Origin: Tunturibacter psychrotolerans
GTDB taxonomy: Bacteria; Acidobacteriota; Terriglobia; Terriglobales; Acidobacteriaceae
DNA: 64,000 bases
Reading direction: 5' to 3'
Assembly (NCBI RefSeq): GCF_040359615.1
Contig: NZ_CP132942.1
Span: 2,170,001-2,234,000, forward strand
This document shows positions 44,172 through 52,427 of the stretch, piece after piece. The position numbers and the translations under genes are program-made. How positions within the stretch are numbered: position 1 is the stretch's first letter; every line of letters starts with the position of its first letter. The notes below the pieces were generated by a model that was not told the DNA's origin, searched no databases, and worked only from the letters and a program-made list of their open reading frames with translations.

Positions 44172-44633
44172 ATGGAGGCGGGGTTGCAGGAGGTTTGTCT
44201 GACGCGCAGAGTGGCGGCCTCGCCGGATGTGGTGTTTCGGGCGTGGATCGAGAGGAAGCATCTCGCTCAGTGGTGGGGGCCAAAGGGCTTCACGAATCCT
44301 GTGTGCGAGGTGGATGCGCGAATTGGCGGCGCGATGTTGATCGATATGCGATCGCCGGAGGGCGTGGTGCATCCGATGACCGGACGGTTTGTGACGATCG
44401 ATCGGCCGCACAGGCTCGTCTTTGTGACGGCGGCGATTGATGGTGAAGGGAAGCCGATGTTCGAGGTGACGAATACGGTGACCTTCAGGGAAGTGCTTGG
44501 CGGAACGGAGATCTCGCTGATTGCTCGTATGACGAAGATGAAGCCTGGTGCGCCTCCGAAGCACCTTGCGGGTATGTCGCAGGGGTGGTGCGAGAGTATC
44601 GATCGGCTGGTTGACTTGGTTGTGTTGTTTTAG
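44172..44633 (+). CDS. AHSA1-type SRPBCC protein 3
   Basis: A 153-residue protein. ATG 44172 is chosen because AAGGAGGGG precedes it directly; ATG 44151 is an in-frame alternative overlapping the previous gene. LTRRVAASPDVVFRAWIERKHLAQWWGPKGF, DARIGGAMLIDMRSPEG and FREVLGGTEISLIARMTKM are family marks, and GMSQGWCESIDRLVDLV is the C-terminal helix. A weak AAGCC-TGA-GGCTT hairpin at 44700-44712 may end the operon. Confidence 0.9.
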   Translation: MEAGLQEVCLTRRVAASPDVVFRAWIERKHLAQWWGPKGFTNPVCEVDARIGGAMLIDMRSPEGVVHPMTGRFVTIDRPHRLVFVTAAIDGEGKPMFEVTNTVTFREVLGGTEISLIARMTKMKPGAPPKHLAGMSQGWCESIDRLVDLVVLF

Positions 44634-44742
44634 CTGAAGTTTGATTTGCCGGGAATGATGAGCTTCGGGTTTCCCTTCGAGCGAGCGTTGATTGAAGGAA
44701 AGCCTGAGGCTTCTTTGTTTGTGAGGGATTGCTAGCCTTTCC

Positions 44743-45522
44743 TCAAGACTGTTGGCTGTGGGCTGAGGTGAGATTTCTCCAGCCGGTTTTGCTCATCCTG
44801 AGGCGCTGACCGTTGGCGAGGACGACGAAGTATTCGGCGCGTCCATCGTGGTGGATTTCGCGCACTCGTTCGATTTGCACAATGACCGATCGATGAATGC
44901 GGGCGAATCTGGCGGAGTCGAGTTTGACGCTTAGCTCTTTGATGCTCTCGCGGAGCATGTATTTTCTACCTCCGACGTACAAACAGGAGTAGTAGTCGGC
45001 GGCTTCGATCCACTCGATATCAGAGACGTTGAGCAGCACATCTTTGGCTCCATCGCGCACGATGAATCGTTCCTGGTAGGGCTTTTCGTTACGGGTGGGC
45101 GTTCGCAACGCTGCCAGAGCTTCTGCGAATTGTTCGTGGGTGAGTAAGGCTGCGGCGCCAGCGATCCGTTTTTTTACGTGAGCCAACGTCTCTTGAAGGC
45201 GAATGGGCTCGATGGGTTTGGTGAGGTAGTCGACGGCGCGAACGGAGAAGGCCTTGATGGCGAATTCGTTGTGAGCAGTGACGAAGATGGTTGGGGGCAT
45301 GCGATGGGAGCCAATAGCGTCGATGACGTCGAAGCCGTTGATGCCGGGCATCTGGATGTCGAGCAAAAGAAGATCGGCAGGCGCGGATTTCAAACGGGCG
45401 ATGGTTTCTCGGCCATTTCTGCATTCGGCAACTACTTGGATCTCTTCATCCTGAGCGAGGAGGAGCTTGAGCCGTTCGCGGGCGAGCGGTTCATCATCGG
45501 TCACGATGGTTTTGAGCTTCAT
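44743..45522 (-). CDS. LytTR-type response regulator
   Basis: A 259-residue regulator. The receiver domain has the acidic pair DDEPLARERL, the phosphoacceptor D55 in LLLLDIQMPGINGFDVI, the Thr in IFVTAHNEFAIKAF and the Lys in YLTKPIEPIRL. Residues about 150-255 are a LytTR DNA-binding domain (RDGAKDVLLNVSDIEWIEAADYY, FARIHRSVIVQIERV). Its start overlaps the stop of the sensor kinase gene by 4 bases, so the two form a coupled pair. Target genes are unknown; cell-envelope or surface functions are common for this class. Confidence 0.95.
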   Translation of the reverse strand: MKLKTIVTDDEPLARERLKLLLAQDEEIQVVAECRNGRETIARLKSAPADLLLLDIQMPGINGFDVIDAIGSHRMPPTIFVTAHNEFAIKAFSVRAVDYLTKPIEPIRLQETLAHVKKRIAGAAALLTHEQFAEALAALRTPTRNEKPYQERFIVRDGAKDVLLNVSDIEWIEAADYYSCLYVGGRKYMLRESIKELSVKLDSARFARIHRSVIVQIERVREIHHDGRAEYFVVLANGQRLRMSKTGWRNLTSAHSQQS

Positions 45523-46649
45523 GCTTGTTGCCGCTCGTAAGGGATTTGAATGGTGACTTCGTATCCGCCGGTTGCGGGTTCGGCTGTCAAGAAGTTGAAA
45601 GCGTTTGGATAAAAATACGAGAGACGGTCTCGTGTGTTCTGCATACCGATGCCGTGTCCGCTGGTCCCGTTGGGTGCGCCTGGAGAAGGTTTCAAGCCGG
45701 GGCCGTTATCTTTGACTCGGAGTTGAAGCTGGTCGCCGATGCGTTCGACCGATGTCTCGAGTAGACCGTCGCCTTCGAGGCGAGAGATACCATGACGGAT
45801 AGCGTTTTCGATGATTGGCTGTAGGAGGAAGCAGGGAACGAGGCCTTCGAGGGCTTCGGGTGTGGTCTCGATCTTGACGCGAAGGCGATCCGCGAAACGA
45901 ACCTGTTGGATGGCGAGGTAGCTCTCAACTACCTGTAACTCTTGTGCGAAGGTGATTTTTTCTGGTGTGCTTCGTTGCAATGTCTTTCTTAGGATTGTGT
46001 TCAGGTGCGCGAGTGTTTCGGAGGCTTCCTGGTTTCTGCCGAGTTCGACAAGGGAGGTGACGGCATTGAGCGTGTTGAAGAGGAAGTGCGGCTCCATCTG
46101 CATCTGCAGGGCTTTCAACTGCGCCTGTGAGAGTTGCTTCTCCAGCTCTAAAGAGCGCATTGCGTCGAGGTGCGCGCGGGATTGGACGTGAAGCATTCCG
46201 GACAAGCCAAGGACAAATCCGTAGAGGAGGAGTTCGAAGCCGAAGCGCGGGAGGGTGATGTAGTCAAGCGGGGGAGCAGTCTGGTTCCAGATGCTCGCGG
46301 AGAAGGTGACGAGCTTTTGCAGCAGGATCAGATGGGCCAGGCCCAGAAGGCAGGCGATGGCGATGTGGGAGAGGAAGGTTCGCGTCGTGCCGGCAAGTGT
46401 GGAGGGCCAACGTTGGGCGATCCACCAGATGACAACGGCCAGAAACCCCCACCAGAGCCAGTACAGGGAGGCAAAGAGCAGCAGAGGGGTCAGGGAGGAG
46501 GGCGAATGGACGCTGTTGTAGTAGCCGTTGCACTCGCCGGCAGTGAGGCCGGTCATGACGGCGGAAGCGACGAAGGCCGCGATGGCTCCGCGTAGGTGCA
46601 GTGCCCCTGATGCCGGGGTGGACGAGATGCTTTTGGCGCTCTGTTCCAT
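45519..46649 (-). CDS. LytS/YehU-type sensor histidine kinase
   Basis: A 376-residue membrane kinase of the His_kinase (PF06580) class. ATG 46649 has GGAG 6 bases before it; ATG 46661 is an alternative. Four hydrophobic segments are seen (for example LTPLLLFASLYWLWWGFLAVVIWWIA and FGFELLLYGFVLGLSGML). The phosphoacceptor His is in ALQMQMEPHFLFNTLNAV, the N box in LLQPIIENAIRHGI, and the glycine boxes in VKDNGPGL and GHGIGMQNTRDRL. It partners the LytTR regulator. The input segment has no recognised sensor domain. Confidence 0.94.
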   Translation of the reverse strand: MEQSAKSISSTPASGALHLRGAIAAFVASAVMTGLTAGECNGYYNSVHSPSSLTPLLLFASLYWLWWGFLAVVIWWIAQRWPSTLAGTTRTFLSHIAIACLLGLAHLILLQKLVTFSASIWNQTAPPLDYITLPRFGFELLLYGFVLGLSGMLHVQSRAHLDAMRSLELEKQLSQAQLKALQMQMEPHFLFNTLNAVTSLVELGRNQEASETLAHLNTILRKTLQRSTPEKITFAQELQVVESYLAIQQVRFADRLRVKIETTPEALEGLVPCFLLQPIIENAIRHGISRLEGDGLLETSVERIGDQLQLRVKDNGPGLKPSPGAPNGTSGHGIGMQNTRDRLSYFYPNAFNFLTAEPATGGYEVTIQIPYERQQA

Positions 46650-46666
46650 TCGTCGCTCCATGGTGA

Positions 46667-47242
46667 TCACTGGAAGCTTTCTGCACTCATGGTACAACCG
46701 GCGCGCCGCCGGGTACGAAGATTCGACAGCGTGGGTGCGGCGTTCTTTTCGAGACGCGCTGGTTCACTTTTCAGTATTGCGTTGTGAAAAAAGTCCGGAG
46801 GCGCAAGTTCCGTCTTTAGAGCGACCTGCGAGGTGTGATCGCAATGCCCCTGATGCAGACGCTTGGACACGGTTCGAAGGATCATAGCGGTATGGAATAG
46901 ACCTGTCAGCTCTCTGGCTGTGCCAAGGTTGTCGATAGCTGAGGCATAGTCTGCTCGTGTATTCGGGATTTCGTTGAGGATGTAAGTTGCCCTTTCGTAG
47001 CACAGACGCACCTTTTCGTAAGCTTCCATGATTTTGTAGGCGGAGCTTAGCAGGTGCCAGGTGATGTCGCCCGCGTCGTTACGGGGAGGAGATTCGGCTT
47101 GTTGCTGAGGATCGATGGCGTCGCGAGGTTGTCCATATTGACTGGAGTGCCTGGCTTGCACCGACTGGGGTGGCTGGGTGAGCGCGAAGGCGATGAGAAG
47201 AATCAAGAGAGGGAGCACGAGGAATTGGGAGAGGGTTTTCAT
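46667..47242 (-). CDS. Exported TPR-like hypothetical protein
   Basis: A 191-residue protein from ATG 47242, opening with a hydrophobic signal or anchor ([19 protein letters not shown]). Residues about 60-130 ([49 protein letters not shown]) have tetratricopeptide-like spacing, but only one to two repeats remain and the Arg-rich C-terminus ([10 protein letters not shown]) looks unlike a domain end. No clear ribosome-binding site. It may be a decayed or truncated TPR gene. It lies just upstream of the sensor kinase, on the same strand. Confidence 0.45.
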   Translation of the reverse strand: MKTLSQFLVLPLLILLIAFALTQPPQSVQARHSSQYGQPRDAIDPQQQAESPPRNDAGDITWHLLSSAYKIMEAYEKVRLCYERATYILNEIPNTRADYASAIDNLGTARELTGLFHTAMILRTVSKRLHQGHCDHTSQVALKTELAPPDFFHNAILKSEPARLEKNAAPTLSNLRTRRRAGCTMSAESFQ

Positions 47243-47478
47243 ATTGTCAGCATGGGACGTGCCGGGAGGGGTTGCCATCGGTTTGCAGGAAGAGTGGAGG
47301 TTTTTGCAGGGAGAGGCTGATAGTTGCAGACTGGATTAGGTGGGTCCAGGGCCGGTGCGAGTGCTTCGGCGAACGGCGCGAGTTTGGAACCATGCGTGGT
47401 ACGTGCAGTGGAAAACGAGGGTCGTGCGTTTGGCAGGGAGATGGGAGAATTAAACAACGTTCAAGGAGTCCTGCTGAA

Positions 47479-48960
47479 ATGTCCAATCTGCCCAATGTGC
47501 CCAACGATTCCAACGATCTCCGCATTCACTATCACGATGAGATACCGCATGGCGCGAGGATAAAAGTGATCGGCGTGGGCGGCGGCGGGAACAATGCTGT
47601 GAATCGCATGATCGCGGCCAATGTTGTGGGCGTCGAATTTATTGCGGCGAATACGGATGTGCAGGCGCTGCAGGTTTCGAATGCTCCGGTGAAGCTGCAG
47701 CTAGGAGTGAAGCTGACGAGCGGGCTGGGGGCGGGAGCGAACCCAGATGTGGGACGGCGGGCAGCGCTGGAGGATTCGGACAAGATCATTGAAGCGCTTG
47801 AGGGCGCAGATATGGTGTTTGTGACGGCTGGGCTTGGCGGCGGTACGGGCACGGGCGCCGCGCCGGTGATTGCGAGCCTGGCGAGTGAGATGGGCGCACT
47901 GACCGTGGCGGTGGTGACGCGGCCATTCGCGTTTGAAGGGAAACGGCGGATGCAGCAGGCTGAGCGGGGTATGCAGGAGCTGCTGGAGTCGGTCGATACC
48001 GTGATTGTGATTCCGAACGAGAAGCTGCTGGCGGTGGCGAAGGATGCTGGATTTTTTGAAAGCTTCCGGATTGCGGATGATGTTCTGCGACAGGGCGTGC
48101 AGGGGATCTCGGACATCATTACGATTCCTGGCGTTATCAATCGCGATTTTGCCGATGTGAAGACAACGATGGCGGGGATGGGCTATGCGGTGATGGGGAC
48201 CGGCGTACGGTCGGGCGCGAATCGCGCGGTGGAGGCCGCGATGGCTGCGATGGCTTCGCCGCTGCTGGAGGCGGGAGCGATCGACGGTGCGCGGGGAATA
48301 CTGATCAACATTACGGGGTCGAGCAGTTTGAAGCTGAGCGAGGTGAACGAGGCTTCGACCATTATTCAGAATGCGGCGCATGAAGATGCGAACATCATCT
48401 TTGGTGCGGTGCAGGATGAGTCGATGGGCGATGAGGTGAAGATCACTGTGATTGCGACTGGATTCAAGCAGCAGGAGATGCCGCAGCGGCGGGAGCGCAT
48501 GTTGGCGGAGGCGACCCTGCCTACGATGCGGTACGATGTGCCGATTCAGCCGCGCGTTGTGACGCCGCGGCCGGCGACGATGCGGTTTGCGAGTGAGATG
48601 GAAGCGGAGCCGGTGAAGGAAGTTGCGCTTCCTTTGCGCCAGGCGGATGAAGTGAAAGAGCCGATCGCTAAGATGGAGTCGAATGCACCCGTGGAGTTGG
48701 TTCCGGTGCCGGCATCGGTGTTTGATGATGACTTCTTTCGGGCTCCTGCGTTGCGTGGGGAGAAGGCTGCGGAGGCGGAGCGAGCGAGAGAGGCGACTCA
48801 CTTTTCCGCGCCGGTGCGAGTCCAACAGGAGGATATCCGCTCCGTGACGGACGAGGTGGGGGATTCTTCGGTGCGTGTTCCGGCGTTTGGAAGTGCGGCG
48901 GTGGCGGCTGCGGAGCCGGATGAGCTTGATATTCCTGCGTTTTTGCGGCGTGGGAACTAG
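47479..48960 (+). CDS. ftsZ: Cell division protein FtsZ
   Basis: Tubulin-like GTPase that forms the division ring. ATG 47479 ([10 protein letters not shown]) has AAGGAG 10 bases upstream; the frame is open further 5' without sense. [24 protein letters not shown], the GTP signature [16 protein letters not shown] (about residue 120) and the [12 protein letters not shown]7-loop region are intact. A variable linker of about 140 residues follows the GTPase/C-terminal core, ending in the conserved peptide [11 protein letters not shown] that binds FtsA and other partners. 493 residues. Confidence 0.98.
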   Translation: MSNLPNVPNDSNDLRIHYHDEIPHGARIKVIGVGGGGNNAVNRMIAANVVGVEFIAANTDVQALQVSNAPVKLQLGVKLTSGLGAGANPDVGRRAALEDSDKIIEALEGADMVFVTAGLGGGTGTGAAPVIASLASEMGALTVAVVTRPFAFEGKRRMQQAERGMQELLESVDTVIVIPNEKLLAVAKDAGFFESFRIADDVLRQGVQGISDIITIPGVINRDFADVKTTMAGMGYAVMGTGVRSGANRAVEAAMAAMASPLLEAGAIDGARGILINITGSSSLKLSEVNEASTIIQNAAHEDANIIFGAVQDESMGDEVKITVIATGFKQQEMPQRRERMLAEATLPTMRYDVPIQPRVVTPRPATMRFASEMEAEPVKEVALPLRQADEVKEPIAKMESNAPVELVPVPASVFDDDFFRAPALRGEKAAEAERAREATHFSAPVRVQQEDIRSVTDEVGDSSVRVPAFGSAAVAAAEPDELDIPAFLRRGN

Positions 48961-49099
48961 TGGTACAACTGATTTCTAGCGAGTAGCACAAATGGGGAAC
49001 GGTGCTTTCGCAACAAATAGTGTTCAATTAGTGTTTTATTAGATGAATTATGGATCGATGGCAGTTCGATTGCAGTCAAATCAATAAGAGGGATCGCCT

Positions 49100-50359
49100 G
49101 TGTCGAGATCATTGAAGGTTTTTGGCGCGCTCCTCTTCGGCCTTGTGTTAGGTGCTGGAGTGGGTGCAAACGCAGCAACGACGACTACTACCGGCAAAAC
49201 GAAGCATCACTCTGCCGGGACAACGCGTGTTGCGACGTCTGTGAAGGCTCATTCCGGGGCTTCGCACTCTAGCTCAGCTGCGAAGAGCGCCTCCCACGCT
49301 GTTGCAACTACGACGGTTGCGGGACGGCGTCGACATGGTGCGCGGCCTACACTGGCAGTGCGACGGACTCGATATCAGGAGCATTTTTCAGCAAGCTCGT
49401 ATGCAGACAATCTGACTTTGGGTGATGTCGTAGAGGGCGAAGATCCGTTGGTTCGCGCGGCGGCGATTGAAGCGCTGGGCAATATGAACGGTACAGCAAT
49501 TGCAATTGATCCTTCGACGGGACGAATTCTGGCGATGGTAAACCAGAAACTGGCGCTGTCGAGGGGCGCTGAGCCTTGCTCAACGATCAAGCTGACGGTG
49601 GCTTTGGCGGCGCTGGAAGAGGGAATCGTCAACAAGGACACTCCTGTGAATCTGGGCGGCCATTATCACCTGACCATGACGGAGGCTTTGGCACACTCGA
49701 ACAACCTTTATTTTGAGACGCTTGGACGGCAGCTTGGGTTTGAGAGGGTGAAGCATTACGCCAATGAGTTTGGGCTTGGCGAGCTGGCTGGCTATCAAAT
49801 TCAGGGCGAGCAGCTAGGGACATATCCAGATGAGGTGTTACCTGCCTCGCTTGGCGGCGTGGGGCGTATGTGCTCGTTTGGAGAGAGCGTTTCGATGACT
49901 CCGCTGCAGCTGGGGGCCCTAGTTTCGGCGATTGCGAATGGCGGCACGCTTTATTATCTGCAACATCCAGAGACGGCCGTTGATGTGGCAACATTCGAGC
50001 CCAAGGTGAAGCGGGTGCTGGATATTGCTCCGCTGATTCCTGAGATTTCGGTGGGTATGCAAGGCGCAGTGCAGTACGGAACGGCGCGCTCACTCAGGGC
50101 CAACTTCAGCCAGTTTCCGGTGATGGGCAAGACAGGGACCTGCTCGAATAATGGCACTCGATTTGGGTGGTTCGGGTCGTTTGCCGATACACCGAAGGGG
50201 CGGATTGTTACCGTGTTTTTCCTCGAGGGGGGACGGCCTACCTTTGGGCCTAAGGCGGCTGAGCTGACTGGGGAGTTTTATCGGGCGCTGTGGGATAAGG
50301 ATTATTTCCAGCAGAAGCCGACGGTTGAAACCAGTGGTGTTGTGGGTGCTTCTGAGTAG
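49100..50359 (+). CDS. Stand-alone penicillin-binding transpeptidase domain protein
   Basis: A 419-residue exported or anchored protein with GTG start. A signal-like segment (VFGALLFGLVLGAGVGANAA) is followed by about 80 residues rich in Thr, Ser, His and Ala, then a transpeptidase domain with CSTIKLTVALAAL (S-x-x-K), HSNNLYFETLG (S-x-N) and MGKTGTCSNNG (K-T-G). The N-terminal pedestal of class B PBPs is missing. It could be a D,D-transpeptidase, a carboxypeptidase-like enzyme or a beta-lactam sensor domain. It lies 139 bases after ftsZ, on the same strand. Confidence 0.82.
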   Translation: MSRSLKVFGALLFGLVLGAGVGANAATTTTTGKTKHHSAGTTRVATSVKAHSGASHSSSAAKSASHAVATTTVAGRRRHGARPTLAVRRTRYQEHFSASSYADNLTLGDVVEGEDPLVRAAAIEALGNMNGTAIAIDPSTGRILAMVNQKLALSRGAEPCSTIKLTVALAALEEGIVNKDTPVNLGGHYHLTMTEALAHSNNLYFETLGRQLGFERVKHYANEFGLGELAGYQIQGEQLGTYPDEVLPASLGGVGRMCSFGESVSMTPLQLGALVSAIANGGTLYYLQHPETAVDVATFEPKVKRVLDIAPLIPEISVGMQGAVQYGTARSLRANFSQFPVMGKTGTCSNNGTRFGWFGSFADTPKGRIVTVFFLEGGRPTFGPKAAELTGEFYRALWDKDYFQQKPTVETSGVVGASE

Positions 50360-50722
50360 GTTTGACGGCTCGGACGGCGAAAAACGCTGGTAGGAATGTG
50401 GTAACAGTGTGGTGTTTTGGTGGTGGAGACGTGGTGCATGGCGGCGTAATTTTGCGCGGCTAGGAAATGCGCCACGTTTCGGTATTTAATTTCCTATTTT
50501 TACAACATGGAATTACCTGAGTTGCATGTTCGGGGATTTCGGATCCGGTATGCGGCGCGCCTGGTGACTCACACTTCGGCTGCGGCCGGGCCTTGGGTTT
50601 GATTGGTATACGTGCGAAACGATGCTGCATTTGAATTCGGTACTGCTACATGGTTGGGAGGGAGGATTGCGCCCTGGCTGGCGTATCTTGGCTTCGGCTT
50701 CGGAATCGGGTAGAAGGGGAAG
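50360..50722. other. Intergenic region before nnr
   Basis: About 360 bases with no recognised gene. A short open frame at about 50506-50601 starting MELPELHVRG has no family and no ribosome-binding site. No clear terminator or repeat was seen. Confidence 0.4.
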
Positions 50723-52336
50723 ATGAAGATTCTTACGGCGACAGAGATGCAGGCGGTAGACCGGTGGACGGCGGAGGAGTTTGGGGTTTCGCTCGAGACG
50801 TTGATGGAGGCGGCTGGTGGGGCGGTGGCGAAGTTCTGTCTGCGGCAATACCCGGCTTTGTCGCCAGTGGCGGTGGTGTGTGGGAAGGGGAACAACGGCG
50901 GGGATGGTTTTGTTGCGGCGCGGGTACTGGCACAGGCTGGGTATCTGGTGCGGGTGGTTTTGCTTGGGCGGATGGAGGAAGTAAAGGGTGAGGCTGCAGG
51001 AGCGCTGAAGCGGCTGCGGGACGAGGTTTCGTCTGTCACGGTGGATGAGGTTGTAGACGAGAGCGGTTTGGGTGCTTGCGGGCAGAGACTCGCTGAGGCG
51101 GAGCTTTTGTTGGATGCACTGGTCGGAACCGGGTTCAAGCCGCCGCTGCGTGGGCTCGCGGTTTCGCTGCGGGAGATGGTGGAGAAGCTGGAGACGCCGG
51201 TGGTGGCGGTGGATCTGCCTTCGGGGTGGGATGCGAATTCGATGGAGCAGACGGCGGATGGGTCGTTCCGGGCTGATGCGGTGGTGACGTTTACCGCGCC
51301 GAAGATGGCACATGTGTTCGGGCATTTGACGCGCAATGAAAAGACGGGAGGCGTGTTGGGCCCGGTGGTGATTGCGGGGATCGGGTCGCCGGAGGATGCG
51401 GTGGTTTCGGCGAGTGGGTTTACCTGGTCGGGCGCGTCGAAGGTGCTGGCAGAGAGGCCGCGCGATGTGAATTCGAATAAGGGCAAGTTTGGGCACGTGC
51501 TGGTGGTGGGTGGCTGCTATGGAAAGGCGGGAGCGCCGGCGATGGCGTCGCTGGCGTGTTTGCGGGCTGGGGCTGGACTGGTGACGGCGGCGGTGCCGAA
51601 GAGCATATTGGATTCGGTAGCGAGGATTGCGCCTGAGTTGATGATGGCGCCGTTGGCGGAGGGAGCCAAAGGCGAGGTCTCTTTTAAGAATCTGGATGGG
51701 GCGAAGTTGGATGCGCTGGTGGCAAAGATTAGCGTGGTGGCGGTGGGGCCGGGGCTGTCGACTGAGGGGGATGCGCCGGCGTTTGCGCGGCAGATTGTGG
51801 AGAAGACGGGGGTGCCGGTGGTGATCGATGCGGATGCTTTGAATGCATTCGCCGGAAAGACGGAGTTGTTGAATGGCGAAGGACGCGTGATGGTGCTTAC
51901 GCCGCATCCGGGGGAGATGGCACGACTGGCGGGGATGACGGTGCGAGAGGTGGAGGCGGACCGGGTGGGGTTGGCGCGGAGGTTTGCGACCACGCATAAG
52001 CTGACGCTGGTGCTGAAGGGATGGCGGACTCTGATTGCGCATCCGGATGGTTCGATTGCGGTGAATACGAGCGGGAACCCGGCGATGGCGAAGGGTGGGA
52101 GTGGGGATATTTTAACTGGGATTGTCGCGGCGATGCTGGCACAGTTTCCAAAGGACGTAGCGCGGGCTGTGGAGACGGCGGTGTATCTACACGGGCTGGC
52201 TGCGGACTTTGCGGCACGAGCGATGGATGAGCATACTGTGCTTGCAACCGATACGGTTACACATCTGTCAGACGCTTTTCGGTACAGGGTGGCGGATGCC
52301 GATGGGTTGGTGTGGATCTGTGGGCTGCAACGATAG
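50723..52336 (+). CDS. nnr: Bifunctional NAD(P)H-hydrate epimerase / ADP-dependent dehydratase
   Basis: Repairs hydrated NAD(P)H. Residues 1 to about 215 are the YjeF-N epimerase (KILTATEMQAVDRWTAEEFG, GKGNNGGDGFVAARVLAQAG near 54, LLDALVGTGF, VVAVDLPSGWDANS). The rest is the ribokinase-like dehydratase (GKFGHVLVVGGCYGKAGAPAMAS, PHPGEMARLAG, LVLKGWRTLIAHPDG, and GNPAMAKGGSGDILTGIVAAML near 450-475 with the catalytic Asp). 537 residues is usual for the fused enzyme. It lies upstream of tsaE, a common neighbour. Confidence 0.97.
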   Translation: MKILTATEMQAVDRWTAEEFGVSLETLMEAAGGAVAKFCLRQYPALSPVAVVCGKGNNGGDGFVAARVLAQAGYLVRVVLLGRMEEVKGEAAGALKRLRDEVSSVTVDEVVDESGLGACGQRLAEAELLLDALVGTGFKPPLRGLAVSLREMVEKLETPVVAVDLPSGWDANSMEQTADGSFRADAVVTFTAPKMAHVFGHLTRNEKTGGVLGPVVIAGIGSPEDAVVSASGFTWSGASKVLAERPRDVNSNKGKFGHVLVVGGCYGKAGAPAMASLACLRAGAGLVTAAVPKSILDSVARIAPELMMAPLAEGAKGEVSFKNLDGAKLDALVAKISVVAVGPGLSTEGDAPAFARQIVEKTGVPVVIDADALNAFAGKTELLNGEGRVMVLTPHPGEMARLAGMTVREVEADRVGLARRFATTHKLTLVLKGWRTLIAHPDGSIAVNTSGNPAMAKGGSGDILTGIVAAMLAQFPKDVARAVETAVYLHGLAADFAARAMDEHTVLATDTVTHLSDAFRYRVADADGLVWICGLQR

Positions 52337-52427
52337 AGTTTGATATTGCGATTTCGCAAAATTTCCTAGACCGTTCGGGAACCGGGTCGGCGACAGATGC
52401 GTTAACGCAAACATTGGGGTGCTCGTG

